Of a DNA stretch of 64,000 nucleotides, positions 35,898-43,681 are shown in pieces. The translations under genes were made by a program, and so were the position numbers. Source of the DNA: Undibacterium umbellatum. GTDB lineage: Bacteria; Pseudomonadota; Gammaproteobacteria; Burkholderiales; Burkholderiaceae_D. The notes below the pieces were generated by a model, which worked only from the letters and a program-made list of their open reading frames with translations, ran no database searches and was not told where the DNA came from. Location: positions 62,001 to 126,000 of the forward strand of contig NZ_JACOFX010000006.1 in the NCBI RefSeq assembly GCF_014284125.1. Direction: 5' to 3'. The stretch's first letter is position 1, and every line of letters begins with the position of its first letter.

Positions 35898-36239
35898 TTA
35901 ATACTGTTGACTTACAGTTCGCTCTTTGGTTTTCGGGCGCGACTTTGCCAAAGAGGGTTTTAACTGCGAATCTGTAATCCGGAAGGTCTCTCTTTTGTCA
36001 CCCATCAGTGCGCGCAATTCCTTGATTGTGAGGCCGCTGATTTCATGCATGGTGATCATGAGTGATGCACCTATTGGCAAGCGAAGATGACGGATCTTGC
36101 TGATTACTGGCGGTGCAACATCCAGCATTTTGGCCAATGCCGCATCGTTTTTCAAACGTAGGCGTTTGATCAAGATATCAAACAAATGGTTGGGGTCGTA
36201 TTTGACTTTATCCGACTGGAGATTGAGCAGGCTTATCAT
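35898..36239 (-). CDS. small HTH-like (XRE-type) protein
   Basis: 113 residues from ATG 36239, preceded by AAGGAGTAAT. The middle has a helix-turn-helix-like pattern (KNDAALAKMLDVAPPVISKI followed by RHLRLPIGASLMITMHEISG), close to a Cro/C1 helix set, and the tail is basic (KSRPKTKERT). No other domain is seen. It is a likely small DNA-binding regulator of a kind common in Oxalobacteraceae; the target is unknown. It is convergent with the kinase gene. Confidence 0.55.
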   Translation of the reverse strand: MISLLNLQSDKVKYDPNHLFDILIKRLRLKNDAALAKMLDVAPPVISKIRHLRLPIGASLMITMHEISGLTIKELRALMGDKRETFRITDSQLKPSLAKSRPKTKERTVSQQY

Positions 36240-36347
36240 TATTACTCCTTTGCGTTTCTTCAAATGACGAAACAATGAAAAGAGCTTAATGCACGCAGAA
36301 TGTCTTGTATGTGCGATAACTCACATAACGAGCAATGATTGGATTGA

Positions 36348-37466
36348 TCAATAATCTGTTTTGTTTAAGGCAGTTGCAAACAGATTCAATGCCAGTCTGA
36401 GTTTTTCGTCTGCCATCGTTAGCAAATTGTCGCCCACATACCATTCAAACATGCATTGTCCTGGCAAGGCAGTATGCACAGCATTATTGAATAGCCATAT
36501 CCCGTGTTCTTGCGCAATGCGGTTGCGGATGGCAAGGGCGGTCTCACTGTCTGTCGGCAGGTACAGATGCAGCATATTGCATTGTGGCGCTGCCGGATTG
36601 GCTTTAAATAGTGGGTAGGCGCGCAATTCTTCATACAGCCAATGCGTGCGGGCATAACAGGCGGGCAGCGCAGCCAGCCTTTCGTCAAATTGCATGGCAG
36701 CAGCCACAACATAAGGGCTGCGGCGGAATACGCTGCCGCCTTGTCTGTGCATCCAGACCCGCGCTTTGGCAATGAATTCTGCACTGCCTAATAACATCGC
36801 ACCACCCAGACCGCCTATGCCTTTGTAAAACGATACATAGACCGTATCAAAACCCGCAGCCACCTCTGCCAGGCTGCGGCGGTAACCTGCAGCTGCCTCC
36901 CACAAACGGGCACCATCCATGTGCAGATGGATATCTTGTTCGCGGCACCAGGTCTTGATGTCATTCAGTTCTTCCCACGCAGGCAATTGCCCGCCTATCT
37001 CACGCATGGGCAATTCATATTGAGCAGCAGCGATTTTTTCTGGCTGGACCTGCAAGTCTTTTAGCATCCATGGACGATGTGGGTTGCCAATTTGCAGGGC
37101 ATGGAAATGTTGCAGCAACTGATAATTGCTTCTTTCATGCACGAGAATATGTGAGCTGGGATGCAGTGCCACCAGTAAACTGCCTCTTTCTTCACAAGCA
37201 AGTCGCAACGCCGTGACCTGGGTCAGCGTGCCAGTGATGCAAAACAGGCCCGCTTCCATGCCCAGCAAGGTAGCGATTTTTTTCTCAAAGCCTTGCACCA
37301 GCTCACCTTCACCATAAGTGTCATGCTGTACCTGATGCTCCTCGCACCAGCTTGCCATGCGCGCAAAGCTTTCAGCGGGGGTGACGGCGCGGTGTCCCGC
37401 CAAATTTGTCTTGCAGCTCTGGCGCAGTGCGCTTATTTCGGCGTCGGTCACTAAATTCTCCAGCAA
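36348..37466 (-). CDS. beta-eliminating lyase / low-specificity threonine aldolase family, PLP enzyme
   Basis: 372 residues, fold-type I PLP enzyme. Landmarks: DTYGEGELVQGFEKKIATLL, the cofactor-ring region ITGTLTQVTALRLA, DIHLHMDGARLWEAA (Asp to the pyridine nitrogen), and the Schiff-base lysine in VSFYKGIGGLGGAML. It matches the threonine aldolase (LtaE-like) group, which cleaves beta-hydroxy amino acids to glycine and aldehydes, though related lyases share the fold. It is about 30 residues longer than E. coli LtaE. Single gene. Confidence 0.85.
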   Translation of the reverse strand: MLENLVTDAEISALRQSCKTNLAGHRAVTPAESFARMASWCEEHQVQHDTYGEGELVQGFEKKIATLLGMEAGLFCITGTLTQVTALRLACEERGSLLVALHPSSHILVHERSNYQLLQHFHALQIGNPHRPWMLKDLQVQPEKIAAAQYELPMREIGGQLPAWEELNDIKTWCREQDIHLHMDGARLWEAAAGYRRSLAEVAAGFDTVYVSFYKGIGGLGGAMLLGSAEFIAKARVWMHRQGGSVFRRSPYVVAAAMQFDERLAALPACYARTHWLYEELRAYPLFKANPAAPQCNMLHLYLPTDSETALAIRNRIAQEHGIWLFNNAVHTALPGQCMFEWYVGDNLLTMADEKLRLALNLFATALNKTDY

Positions 37467-37576
37467 TACTTGGGGAAATCAAAAAAATGTTTCAAGCGGG
37501 CATCAGTATGCCATGCCTGTTTAGCGACTTGTACGCTAAAATCCCGGAATACATTTACTTTCAATTGGTCTAGCGC

Positions 37577-39286
37577 ATGTCATCACATACCAAGCATCCT
37601 GCTGACTTCATCACACCCTATGAAGCTGGCAACCAAAACCAGACCACCACCTGGGAAGCTTGCATACAGTTTTATCAGTATCTCGCTGCGCAATTCCCTG
37701 GTGTTTTGCAGTTCAGCCAGATTGGTGTGTCCGATAATGGCAAGCCCATTCATGCTGGCATAGTGACGGCAGATGGTGTATTTGACCGCGTCCGTATCAA
37801 ACAAGAGCAACGCCCCATTTTTTTCAATAATAATGGCATACATCCAGGCGAGCCTGAAGGCATTGATGCCTGCATGGCCCTGGTACGTGATTTTTGCGTC
37901 CAGTCTGAGCGCCTGGCTGCGCTGGGTAATACGGTCTTTCTGTTTATCCCTGTCTACAATGTAGATGGCTGCCTCAATCGTCAGAATACCTCTCGCGTAA
38001 ATCAGGACGGGCCTGAGCAATTCGGTTTCCGTGGCAATAGCCTGCACCTGGATCTGAATCGTGACTTCATCAAATGTGATAGTGAAAACGCCCAGGTCTT
38101 CAATCGCTTTTTCAGCGAATGGAGCCCCGATGTCATGGTCGATACCCATACCTCAAACGGTGCCGACTACCACTACACGATGACCCTGATACAAACCCAG
38201 GCAGACAAGCTGGGTTATGGCCTTGGCCCCTTCCTGCGGAATACCATGTTGCCCGCCATTTACACAGAAATGCAGGCGCGTGGCTGGCCAACTTGCCCCT
38301 ATGTGAATCCGGTCAAGGACAGCCCTGATCATGGCATTGAAGATTTTCTGGAAACGCCGCGTTTCTCTACTGGCTATGCAGCTTTGCATCACACCATAGG
38401 TTTCATGCCAGAAACCCATATGCTGAAACCCTTCGCCGATCGTTATGTATCCATGCGCGCGCTTGTAGAAACGGTATTGGCATTCACCGTTGCGCATTGC
38501 GCTCAGATACAGGCCTTGCGAGCCCAGGCGCGAATAGCCGCCAGCCAGGCTCAGCAAGTTGCTATTCACTGGGCGGCAGATCATGGTCAGCCTTCGAGCT
38601 TCCTGTTCAAGGGATACCAGGCTGTCTACAGCCCCAGTGTACTGGGCAATTACACGCGCCTGTCTTATGACCGCAGCCAGCCATGGGAAAAGCCTATCGC
38701 TTACTACGACCATTTTGTCGCCGATATCAGCGTGACCAGACCAAAAGCCTATTTGATTCCGCAAGCCTGGCGTGCCGTGATAGAGCGCCTGCAATGGAAT
38801 GGCGTGCAAATGCAACGGCTGGACAGTGACACCGTCATGCAAGCCGAAGTCTATGGCATACAGTCTGTACAGTCCCGCCCTCATGCCTATGAAGGCCATA
38901 TGTTCCACGACGACGTGCAATTGCAACAGTTTGACGACCGTATTGTTGCCCATGCTGGTGATTATCTGGTATCACTGGACCAGCCACAGGCACGCTATGT
39001 CGTCGAGACACTGGAACCGCAAGGGCATGACAGTTTCTTCCGTTGGGGTTTCTTTAACAGTGTTCTGGAAAAGAAAGAAGCTTATTCAGATTATGTATTC
39101 GAAGACACCGCGACAGATATACTCAATACCGAACCCGAAGTGAAGCAGGCTTTCGAACTCTGGAAGCAGGCCAACCCGGAATTGCTCAGCAATCAGCAAG
39201 CCGTACTGGACTTCGTTTTCAGCCGTTGCGCCAGGTTCAAAGAACCAGAATGGCGTCGTTATCCCGTGTTGCGCATAATGCATTGA
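37577..39286 (+). CDS. M14-family zinc metallocarboxypeptidase
   Basis: 569 residues, no signal peptide. The M14 zinc ligands are H-x2-E in NNGIHPGEPEGIDA and the later His in VDTHTSNGADYHY, and the substrate-carboxylate contact is DLNRDF. A later PETHMLKPFADRYVSM block can supply the catalytic Glu. The C-terminal 200 residues form an added domain. M14 enzymes remove C-terminal residues or cleave peptidoglycan-type amides. It ends 101 bases upstream of the first borosin precursor, on the same strand, so a role in trimming that precursor is possible but unproven. Confidence 0.85.
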   Translation: MSSHTKHPADFITPYEAGNQNQTTTWEACIQFYQYLAAQFPGVLQFSQIGVSDNGKPIHAGIVTADGVFDRVRIKQEQRPIFFNNNGIHPGEPEGIDACMALVRDFCVQSERLAALGNTVFLFIPVYNVDGCLNRQNTSRVNQDGPEQFGFRGNSLHLDLNRDFIKCDSENAQVFNRFFSEWSPDVMVDTHTSNGADYHYTMTLIQTQADKLGYGLGPFLRNTMLPAIYTEMQARGWPTCPYVNPVKDSPDHGIEDFLETPRFSTGYAALHHTIGFMPETHMLKPFADRYVSMRALVETVLAFTVAHCAQIQALRAQARIAASQAQQVAIHWAADHGQPSSFLFKGYQAVYSPSVLGNYTRLSYDRSQPWEKPIAYYDHFVADISVTRPKAYLIPQAWRAVIERLQWNGVQMQRLDSDTVMQAEVYGIQSVQSRPHAYEGHMFHDDVQLQQFDDRIVAHAGDYLVSLDQPQARYVVETLEPQGHDSFFRWGFFNSVLEKKEAYSDYVFEDTATDILNTEPEVKQAFELWKQANPELLSNQQAVLDFVFSRCARFKEPEWRRYPVLRIMH

Positions 39287-39297
39287 TTTTTTGAAAA

Positions 39298-39325
39298 TTG
39301 TTACAAGTTTTTACAGAAACATAAT
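39298..39325 (+). promoter_or_regulatory. candidate sigma70 promoter for the borosin locus
   Basis: TTGTTA (39298-39303) and CATAAT (39320-39325) are spaced by 16 bases, 62 bases before the first precursor ATG. CATAAT differs from the consensus -10 by one base. It separates the precursor unit from the M14 gene. Confidence 0.4.
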
Positions 39326-39387
39326 AGAATCTTTCTCGGGATTCTCCCTGTTTTTTAACCTGAGATTTAATTGAAAGGTCAAACACT

Positions 39388-39603
39388 ATGTCTAAATTGC
39401 TGGATTATTTGAATACACTGGATAAAGATGCAGCTGCGCGTGAGGCGCATGTAAATGATCCACTTGGCGCAATGACTAACTTTGGATTAACTGAAGAAGA
39501 AAAGAAGGCTGTTCATTCGGGAGATACACAGGCTGTTGCTGATGTACTGGGGATTCCCGTCGAGCAGTTGAATGCGTTAGATTCAATCGTTACCGCACCC
39601 TAA
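39388..39603 (+). CDS. putative split-borosin RiPP precursor 1
   Basis: 71 residues. Residues about 3-58 form a small helical domain with the pattern of the borosin-binding domain of SonA-type precursors (LLDYLNTLDKDAAAREAHV, then a conserved D-P, NFGLTEEEKKAV and SGD). The short C-terminal tail LNALDSIVTAP would be the core peptide. The second small protein at 41498 aligns without gaps over 68 positions, with 29 identities, strongest in the first 12 residues and in LDSIV. The methyltransferase at 41848 is the expected enzyme. Similar short proteins are sometimes labelled LigA-like or hypothetical; the neighbourhood favours a precursor role. Methylation sites are not predicted with confidence. 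Confidence 0.78.
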   Translation: MSKLLDYLNTLDKDAAAREAHVNDPLGAMTNFGLTEEEKKAVHSGDTQAVADVLGIPVEQLNALDSIVTAP

Positions 39604-39628
39604 ATTAGCCCTGTTTCCGGCGCAAGCA

Positions 39629-41389
39629 ATGTCATTGGTTCGAACTATACTATTTTGGGCGTCCATGTTGCTTGTCGCCGGAAGTGCGCGGCCAGCGCAA
39701 CCATCAATTGATGTGACACAGTCGATTGATGAACTTCTAAAGCGCTCTGGTCAGGAGATCGTTACTGCACCTGAAAAAGCATCCGATACTTTAAGTAAGT
39801 TGAGTGAATTGAAACAAAATTTCACAGAAGCTCAGCGTAGTAGATTTTTTTTGTTGAGTGCAGCAACACTAGGATTTAAGGGGCGGCACAAAGAAAGGGT
39901 GGAGCTGGTTCAATCCGTAATAGATCAAGTAAGTGATCCTCTTTATCGGGTTAGATTCTTGTATCAACTTTCATCGGGCTTTACCAATCTAGGTGAGTAT
40001 GAAAAAGCCTTGGAGGCAATGAATCAGAGTATTTTGATTTTGCCAAAATTGAGCAGCGTTGAAGCCAAAGCTGATACCTTGCAAGGCGCAATCACTCTTC
40101 TGAATTCTCTGCATGCTTATGATGAAGCCCTGATTTATGCTGATCGGATGTTGGCGTTGGCAACAACTTCAGAAAGTAAAAATACGCAATGTCTCGCTTT
40201 AGGCGATCAAGTTGAAATTAATTTTTTGCGTGGTGAACGGCAACGAGCCAGAGCGGTTCTGCCTGATGCGATACGAGTATGCGATGCCGCGAACAAAAAT
40301 TTTTATTCACTCTTGCTAAACACGCTGGCAGGCATAGATTTAATAGATTCTGGCAACTATCTGCAAGGCAAAGGGGCCGCTATAACACTGCTTCAAGATT
40401 TTTCAAAGTTGAATCAAAGTTCGGATTATGGCACTCAACTTGAAGAAGCTTTGGCACGCGCCTATTTGCATACAGGCAATCTGGAGCAAGCTGAGCGCTA
40501 TGGATTGCAGGCTTACCAAAAAGCGAAGGCAGGTAATGCCATTCAATTGATGGAAAAAACGGCAGAAACTATGGCTAGTATAAAGCGTGCGCAAGGGCAG
40601 TACTTGAATTCTTTGGAGTATTTTGAGACAGCACTGGTTTTGAAAAATCGCGTGCTGGACGACTTGCTCCATAAAAATCTTGCATTTCAGCGTGTCAAAT
40701 TCGATACGCAGGATAAAGCCAACCAGTTGAATCTGCTTGAACAAAAGAATAAAATCCTGGCAGTTGAACGTGAACTGGAAAAAAAGAATAATCAGAATTT
40801 ATTACTCTTGATTGCACTGGTATTGGTCATTGTGTTCGTATTGGGTATATGGCTAATGAGGGCTTTACAGCAAAAAAACCAGTTCCGCCAATTTTCTCAA
40901 ACAGATGGTCTGACTCAGGCCGCCAATCGCATGCATTTCATCAGTTTTGCCAATGAAGCATTCAAAATGCGCACGGGCAGCGTGAGTATCATTTTGTTTG
41001 ATATGGACTTGTTTAAAAATATCAATGACACCCACGGCCATGCTACTGGTGACTGGGTTTTGAAAGTAGTCAGTGAAACCGTCAAAACCCACTTACGCAA
41101 AGTTGACTTGTTTGGACGACTGGGTGGCGAAGAATTTGGCATTTGTATGCCAGATTCAAGCCAGGCTTCTGCATTGCAACTGGCAGAACGCTGCCGTATG
41201 GCGATTGCCATGATAGACACAGAACCCAGTGGCCATATCTTCTCTTTGTCTGCCAGTTTTGGTGTTGCCACAGTAGATGGAAATGGCCTCAGCAACTTTG
41301 ACGAAACCCTGGAAGCCGCAGACAAAGCACTGTACAGATCCAAGGCGGAAGGTAGAAATTGCGTAAATGTTTTCAGGCAAGCATCCTGA
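39629..41389 (+). CDS. periplasmic TPR sensor diguanylate cyclase
   Basis: 586 residues. After a signal-anchor (ILFWASMLLVAGSA), about 360 residues of TPR-like helices face the periplasm (TNLGEYEKALEAMNQSILIL, AYLHTGNLEQAERYGLQAYQ). A coiled coil (NLLEQKNKILAVERELEKK) leads to one membrane helix near 390-412, then a GGDEF domain with GGEEF at 499-503 and an intact inhibitory RxxD (RKVD) five residues before it. So an active, product-inhibited c-di-GMP synthase is predicted. It begins 25 bases after precursor 1 and ends 108 bases before precursor 2. The gene is AT-richer by eye than the housekeeping genes. Confidence 0.9.
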   Translation: MSLVRTILFWASMLLVAGSARPAQPSIDVTQSIDELLKRSGQEIVTAPEKASDTLSKLSELKQNFTEAQRSRFFLLSAATLGFKGRHKERVELVQSVIDQVSDPLYRVRFLYQLSSGFTNLGEYEKALEAMNQSILILPKLSSVEAKADTLQGAITLLNSLHAYDEALIYADRMLALATTSESKNTQCLALGDQVEINFLRGERQRARAVLPDAIRVCDAANKNFYSLLLNTLAGIDLIDSGNYLQGKGAAITLLQDFSKLNQSSDYGTQLEEALARAYLHTGNLEQAERYGLQAYQKAKAGNAIQLMEKTAETMASIKRAQGQYLNSLEYFETALVLKNRVLDDLLHKNLAFQRVKFDTQDKANQLNLLEQKNKILAVERELEKKNNQNLLLLIALVLVIVFVLGIWLMRALQQKNQFRQFSQTDGLTQAANRMHFISFANEAFKMRTGSVSIILFDMDLFKNINDTHGHATGDWVLKVVSETVKTHLRKVDLFGRLGGEEFGICMPDSSQASALQLAERCRMAIAMIDTEPSGHIFSLSASFGVATVDGNGLSNFDETLEAADKALYRSKAEGRNCVNVFRQAS

Positions 41390-41497
41390 TTTTGAGCATT
41401 TAATTATTGTTGAGAATTTACTTTCCATTGCCTGAAAATTAAGAATAAAATCAACGATGGTATTACCCCGGTGTTTTTTAAAGCCACGGAGAAATCT

Positions 41498-41737
41498 ATG
41501 TCCAAGGTATTAGATTATTTGAATGCCCTAGATGCAAATGCTGTTCTTATACAGTCACATAAAAGTGACCCGCTTAAAGCTACCCGTGATTTTGGATTAT
41601 CTCGTGATGAGCAGCTTGTTTTGTTGAGATTAGACAGGCGTGAAATATCGGCCTTTTTGGACATTCCATTTAGAGACTTTGATGTACTTGATTCTATAGT
41701 TATACGGTTTGATCAAGAGGAAACCGTTGCAGCATAG
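41498..41737 (+). CDS. putative split-borosin RiPP precursor 2
   Basis: 79 residues from ATG 41498, with GGAG about 9 bases upstream. It is a paralogue of the 71-residue protein at 39388: both open MSK(L/V)LDYLN(T/A)LD, share H21, D24-P25-L26, F32-G33-L34, I56-P57 and the core L64-D65-S66-I67-V68. Here the tail is longer (IRFDQEETVAA after LDSIV), so the predicted core differs. The SGD turn of precursor 1 is replaced by basic and hydrophobic residues, which could weaken or change binding to the enzyme. It lies 110 bases before the methyltransferase gene. Confidence 0.75.
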   Translation: MSKVLDYLNALDANAVLIQSHKSDPLKATRDFGLSRDEQLVLLRLDRREISAFLDIPFRDFDVLDSIVIRFDQEETVAA

Positions 41738-41847
41738 AGTGATCTCTAAAGATTATCTTTTTTGTGGATCGGGCTATTTAATTTACTTATTTTGAGGCAG
41801 TATCGCATTTTGTTCTGCTGTCATCTCATGTTTATGTCTAAAAGTCT

Positions 41848-42675
41848 ATGACAAATAAAAAACAAGGTTCACTGGTCTTTGTTGGTACAGGTATGCGCAT
41901 GGCTGGGCAACTGACGCCTATTGCGCAAAGTTATATTGAGTCTTTCGATATCGTCATTGCGGCGGTGCCCAATATTTTTACGCGCAAATGGTTGCAAGGT
42001 GTTGCCAAAGAATATGTTTGCCTGAATGATCATTACGACGACACCAAGGTCGAGGGCAAAACCAGGCGTGATACTTATAGGCGTATGGCCGACACTATTT
42101 TGAAAGAAATGCGTGCTGGCAAGAAAGTATGTGCTGCCTTTTATGGTCACCCAGGTATATTTGCCTGTATCTCGCACATGGCCATTGCCGAAGCCCGCGA
42201 AGAAGGTTATGAAGCGCATATGGAACCAGGCATTTCTGCGCTTGATTGCCTGGTCGCTGATTTGGGCATTGATCCGGGTAGTCATGGCATGCAATCCATG
42301 GAATCTACCCAGTTCATGATCTATAAACGGACTTTGGACCCGACAGCTTTGTTGATTTTGTGGCAGGTTGGTATTGCCGGGGATTTGACATTGAAGCGTT
42401 TTGATACAGAGCCAGCCCATTTACAAATACTGGTGAATAAGCTGGCGCAGTATTACCCTCTGGATCATGAAGTCATTCTGTATGAGGCCGCTACTGACCC
42501 GCTCGAAAAAACACGCATAGACAAGCTGCGTCTGGGGGATTTGCCTAAGATGTCGTATAAACAAATCACGACACTGGTAATACCACCAGCACAAACCCTG
42601 GAAAAAGATCAGGCGATTATTGACGAACTCAATGCACTTGCTGCTTTGAGGGCGCAAGTCCAGCAAGCTGCCTGA
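41848..42675 (+). CDS. split-borosin peptide alpha-N-methyltransferase (tetrapyrrole methylase fold)
   Basis: 275 residues. The tetrapyrrole-methylase fold opens GSLVFVGTGMRMAGQL and holds the borosin-type pattern: R73-R74-D-T-Y77, AFYGHPGIFACISHMAI with Y99, MEPGISALDCLVADLGIDPG, and LLILWQVGIAGD. R73, Y77 and Y99 line up (from memory) with the catalytic-region residues of OphMA. The segments resemble the SonM methyltransferase of Shewanella, which N-methylates backbone amides in the tail of a separate precursor. Cobalamin-type and 16S-type (RsmI) methylases lack this arrangement. No terminator or leader splits it from precursor 2. Confidence 0.85.
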   Translation: MTNKKQGSLVFVGTGMRMAGQLTPIAQSYIESFDIVIAAVPNIFTRKWLQGVAKEYVCLNDHYDDTKVEGKTRRDTYRRMADTILKEMRAGKKVCAAFYGHPGIFACISHMAIAEAREEGYEAHMEPGISALDCLVADLGIDPGSHGMQSMESTQFMIYKRTLDPTALLILWQVGIAGDLTLKRFDTEPAHLQILVNKLAQYYPLDHEVILYEAATDPLEKTRIDKLRLGDLPKMSYKQITTLVIPPAQTLEKDQAIIDELNALAALRAQVQQAA

Positions 42676-42754
42676 TTGATACGACTGAACCTGTGTAGTA
42701 ACGATGAGCCTTTTACAGTTAGTGCAGATTGTGCGAGCTGTGAATGGCTTATTG

Positions 42755-42775
42755 GCAATCTGCATTGCAGATTGC
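42755..42775. promoter_or_regulatory. perfect 21-bp palindrome between the methyltransferase and a secreted-protein gene
   Basis: GCAATCTGCA, one central T, then TGCAGATTGC: a 10-bp perfect dyad. A third half-site TGCAGATTG lies at 42723-42731. It sits about 175 bases before ATG 42950. The near-zero spacer argues against a hairpin terminator and for a dimeric repressor site, but no regulator is known. Confidence 0.45.
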
Positions 42776-42949
42776 TTGCTAAAGCCTGCATACCACTTAT
42801 AAAAGTGCGTAAATGTGCCTAAGTGCTTAATTTGCAAGTAAGTTCACTAGATTTTGCAGGTTACAAATATCTGCTTTCAATTTGATTTACACTTATTTAG
42901 AATTGGCTGCGTGAGACAAAATGGTTTGTCAACATGTTGGGGGATACTG

Positions 42950-43351
42950 ATGAAAAAAATGATGAAAAACACTTTGTTGGGACTGGCTTTGGCTGGTAGT
43001 TTGTCGGTGGCCTTTGCTGAAGGCGTAGACACTTCTGTTGATGGTATTTTCAATGCATTGACGACGACGAGCAATTTGCAGGCAACTGTAGATGGTCTGG
43101 TTGCTAGTGGTGCCAATCCACAATCCATCGTTTCTGTAGCTGCTGCTGCCGGCATCCCGCTGGATACAGTCAAGGATTTGCAGGTGTGCGTTAATTCTGC
43201 TGCACCAGATGCAACGGTACTCAGTGCATCTTGCATGCGCCAGCGTAGCCTGGTGACTGCCTATGCTGCAGGTGTGAATGACCCTATGAAATACTTGCCA
43301 GCAACTGCTGCGGGCAAGCGTCAGAGCAAAGACGTCACTAAGACTAACTGA
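42950..43351 (+). CDS. small exported protein of unknown function
   Basis: 133 residues from ATG 42950. Signal peptide MKKMMKNTLLGLALAGSLSV with cleavage near AFA-EG. The mature protein is Ala/Val-rich with repeated-looking helices (IFNALTTTSNLQATVDGLVA, PQSIVSVAAAAGIPLDTVKD) and two cysteines (QVCVN, SASCMRQ) that could form one disulfide. It is followed by a strong terminator. I do not recognise a family. Downstream position on the same strand makes it a possible but unsupported member of the borosin locus. Confidence 0.6.
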   Translation: MKKMMKNTLLGLALAGSLSVAFAEGVDTSVDGIFNALTTTSNLQATVDGLVASGANPQSIVSVAAAAGIPLDTVKDLQVCVNSAAPDATVLSASCMRQRSLVTAYAAGVNDPMKYLPATAAGKRQSKDVTKTN

Positions 43352-43368
43352 TCAGTCTGGGTAAATAG

Positions 43369-43401
43369 AAAAGGCAGGCATGGTGATCATGCCTGCCTTT
43401 T
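43369..43401. terminator. rho-independent terminator
   Basis: A 13-bp perfect stem (AAAAGGCAGGCAT / ATGCCTGCCTTTT) with a seven-base loop; the T-run and A-run allow both directions. It closes the borosin-side genes and the convergent DUF3820 gene. Confidence 0.9.
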
Positions 43402-43461
43402 CTCGTTTTGACTTGGTAGTCTCTGTAAATCGCTCGTTTGGGCGCGATAGCTCAGATTTGT

Positions 43462-43677
43462 TCAGGTTTTCTTTCTGAGTGGTGCCAGCAATTCACCCAG
43501 ATTATTGTGATCAATCTCATACATCAATTCCAGCAAGCGACCAATTTCACCTTTAGGAAAACCTTCACGTGCAAACCAGCACAGATAATTACCGGGCAAG
43601 TCGGCGATAACCGTGTCTTTATATTTGCCATAAGGCATTTTAAAACTCAATAATCTTTGCAGGTCATCGGCTTGCAT
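43462..43677 (-). CDS. DUF3820 family protein
   Basis: 71 residues, close to the full length of the family. Landmarks: LLSFKMPYGKYKDTVIADLP followed by GNYLCWFAREGFPKGEIG, then LLELMYEIDHNNL. DUF3820 proteins are small and conserved, and the G-K-Y-K...W pattern is diagnostic; a quorum-sensing-regulated virulence factor label exists for some members, but no function is demonstrated here. It lies just downstream of the DUF2242 gene (4-base gap) and is likely co-transcribed. Confidence 0.85.
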   Translation of the reverse strand: MQADDLQRLLSFKMPYGKYKDTVIADLPGNYLCWFAREGFPKGEIGRLLELMYEIDHNNLGELLAPLRKKT

Positions 43678-43681
43678 GCAC

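Noticed and set aside
39388-39603. Reading the 71-residue protein as a LigA-type dioxygenase subunit
   Set aside because: The small helical fold is similar, but no LigB partner is near, while a borosin-type methyltransferase and a paralogue are.
41738-41847. Possible terminator between precursor 2 and the methyltransferase
   Set aside because: Only a 4-bp ATCT/AGAT stem before a T-run; too weak to claim a break in the unit.
41848-42675. Reading the methyltransferase as RsmI or a cobalamin-pathway methylase
   Set aside because: No RsmI C-terminal part and no cobalamin genes around; the R-x3-Y plus YGHPG plus MEPGISA arrangement fits borosin enzymes better.
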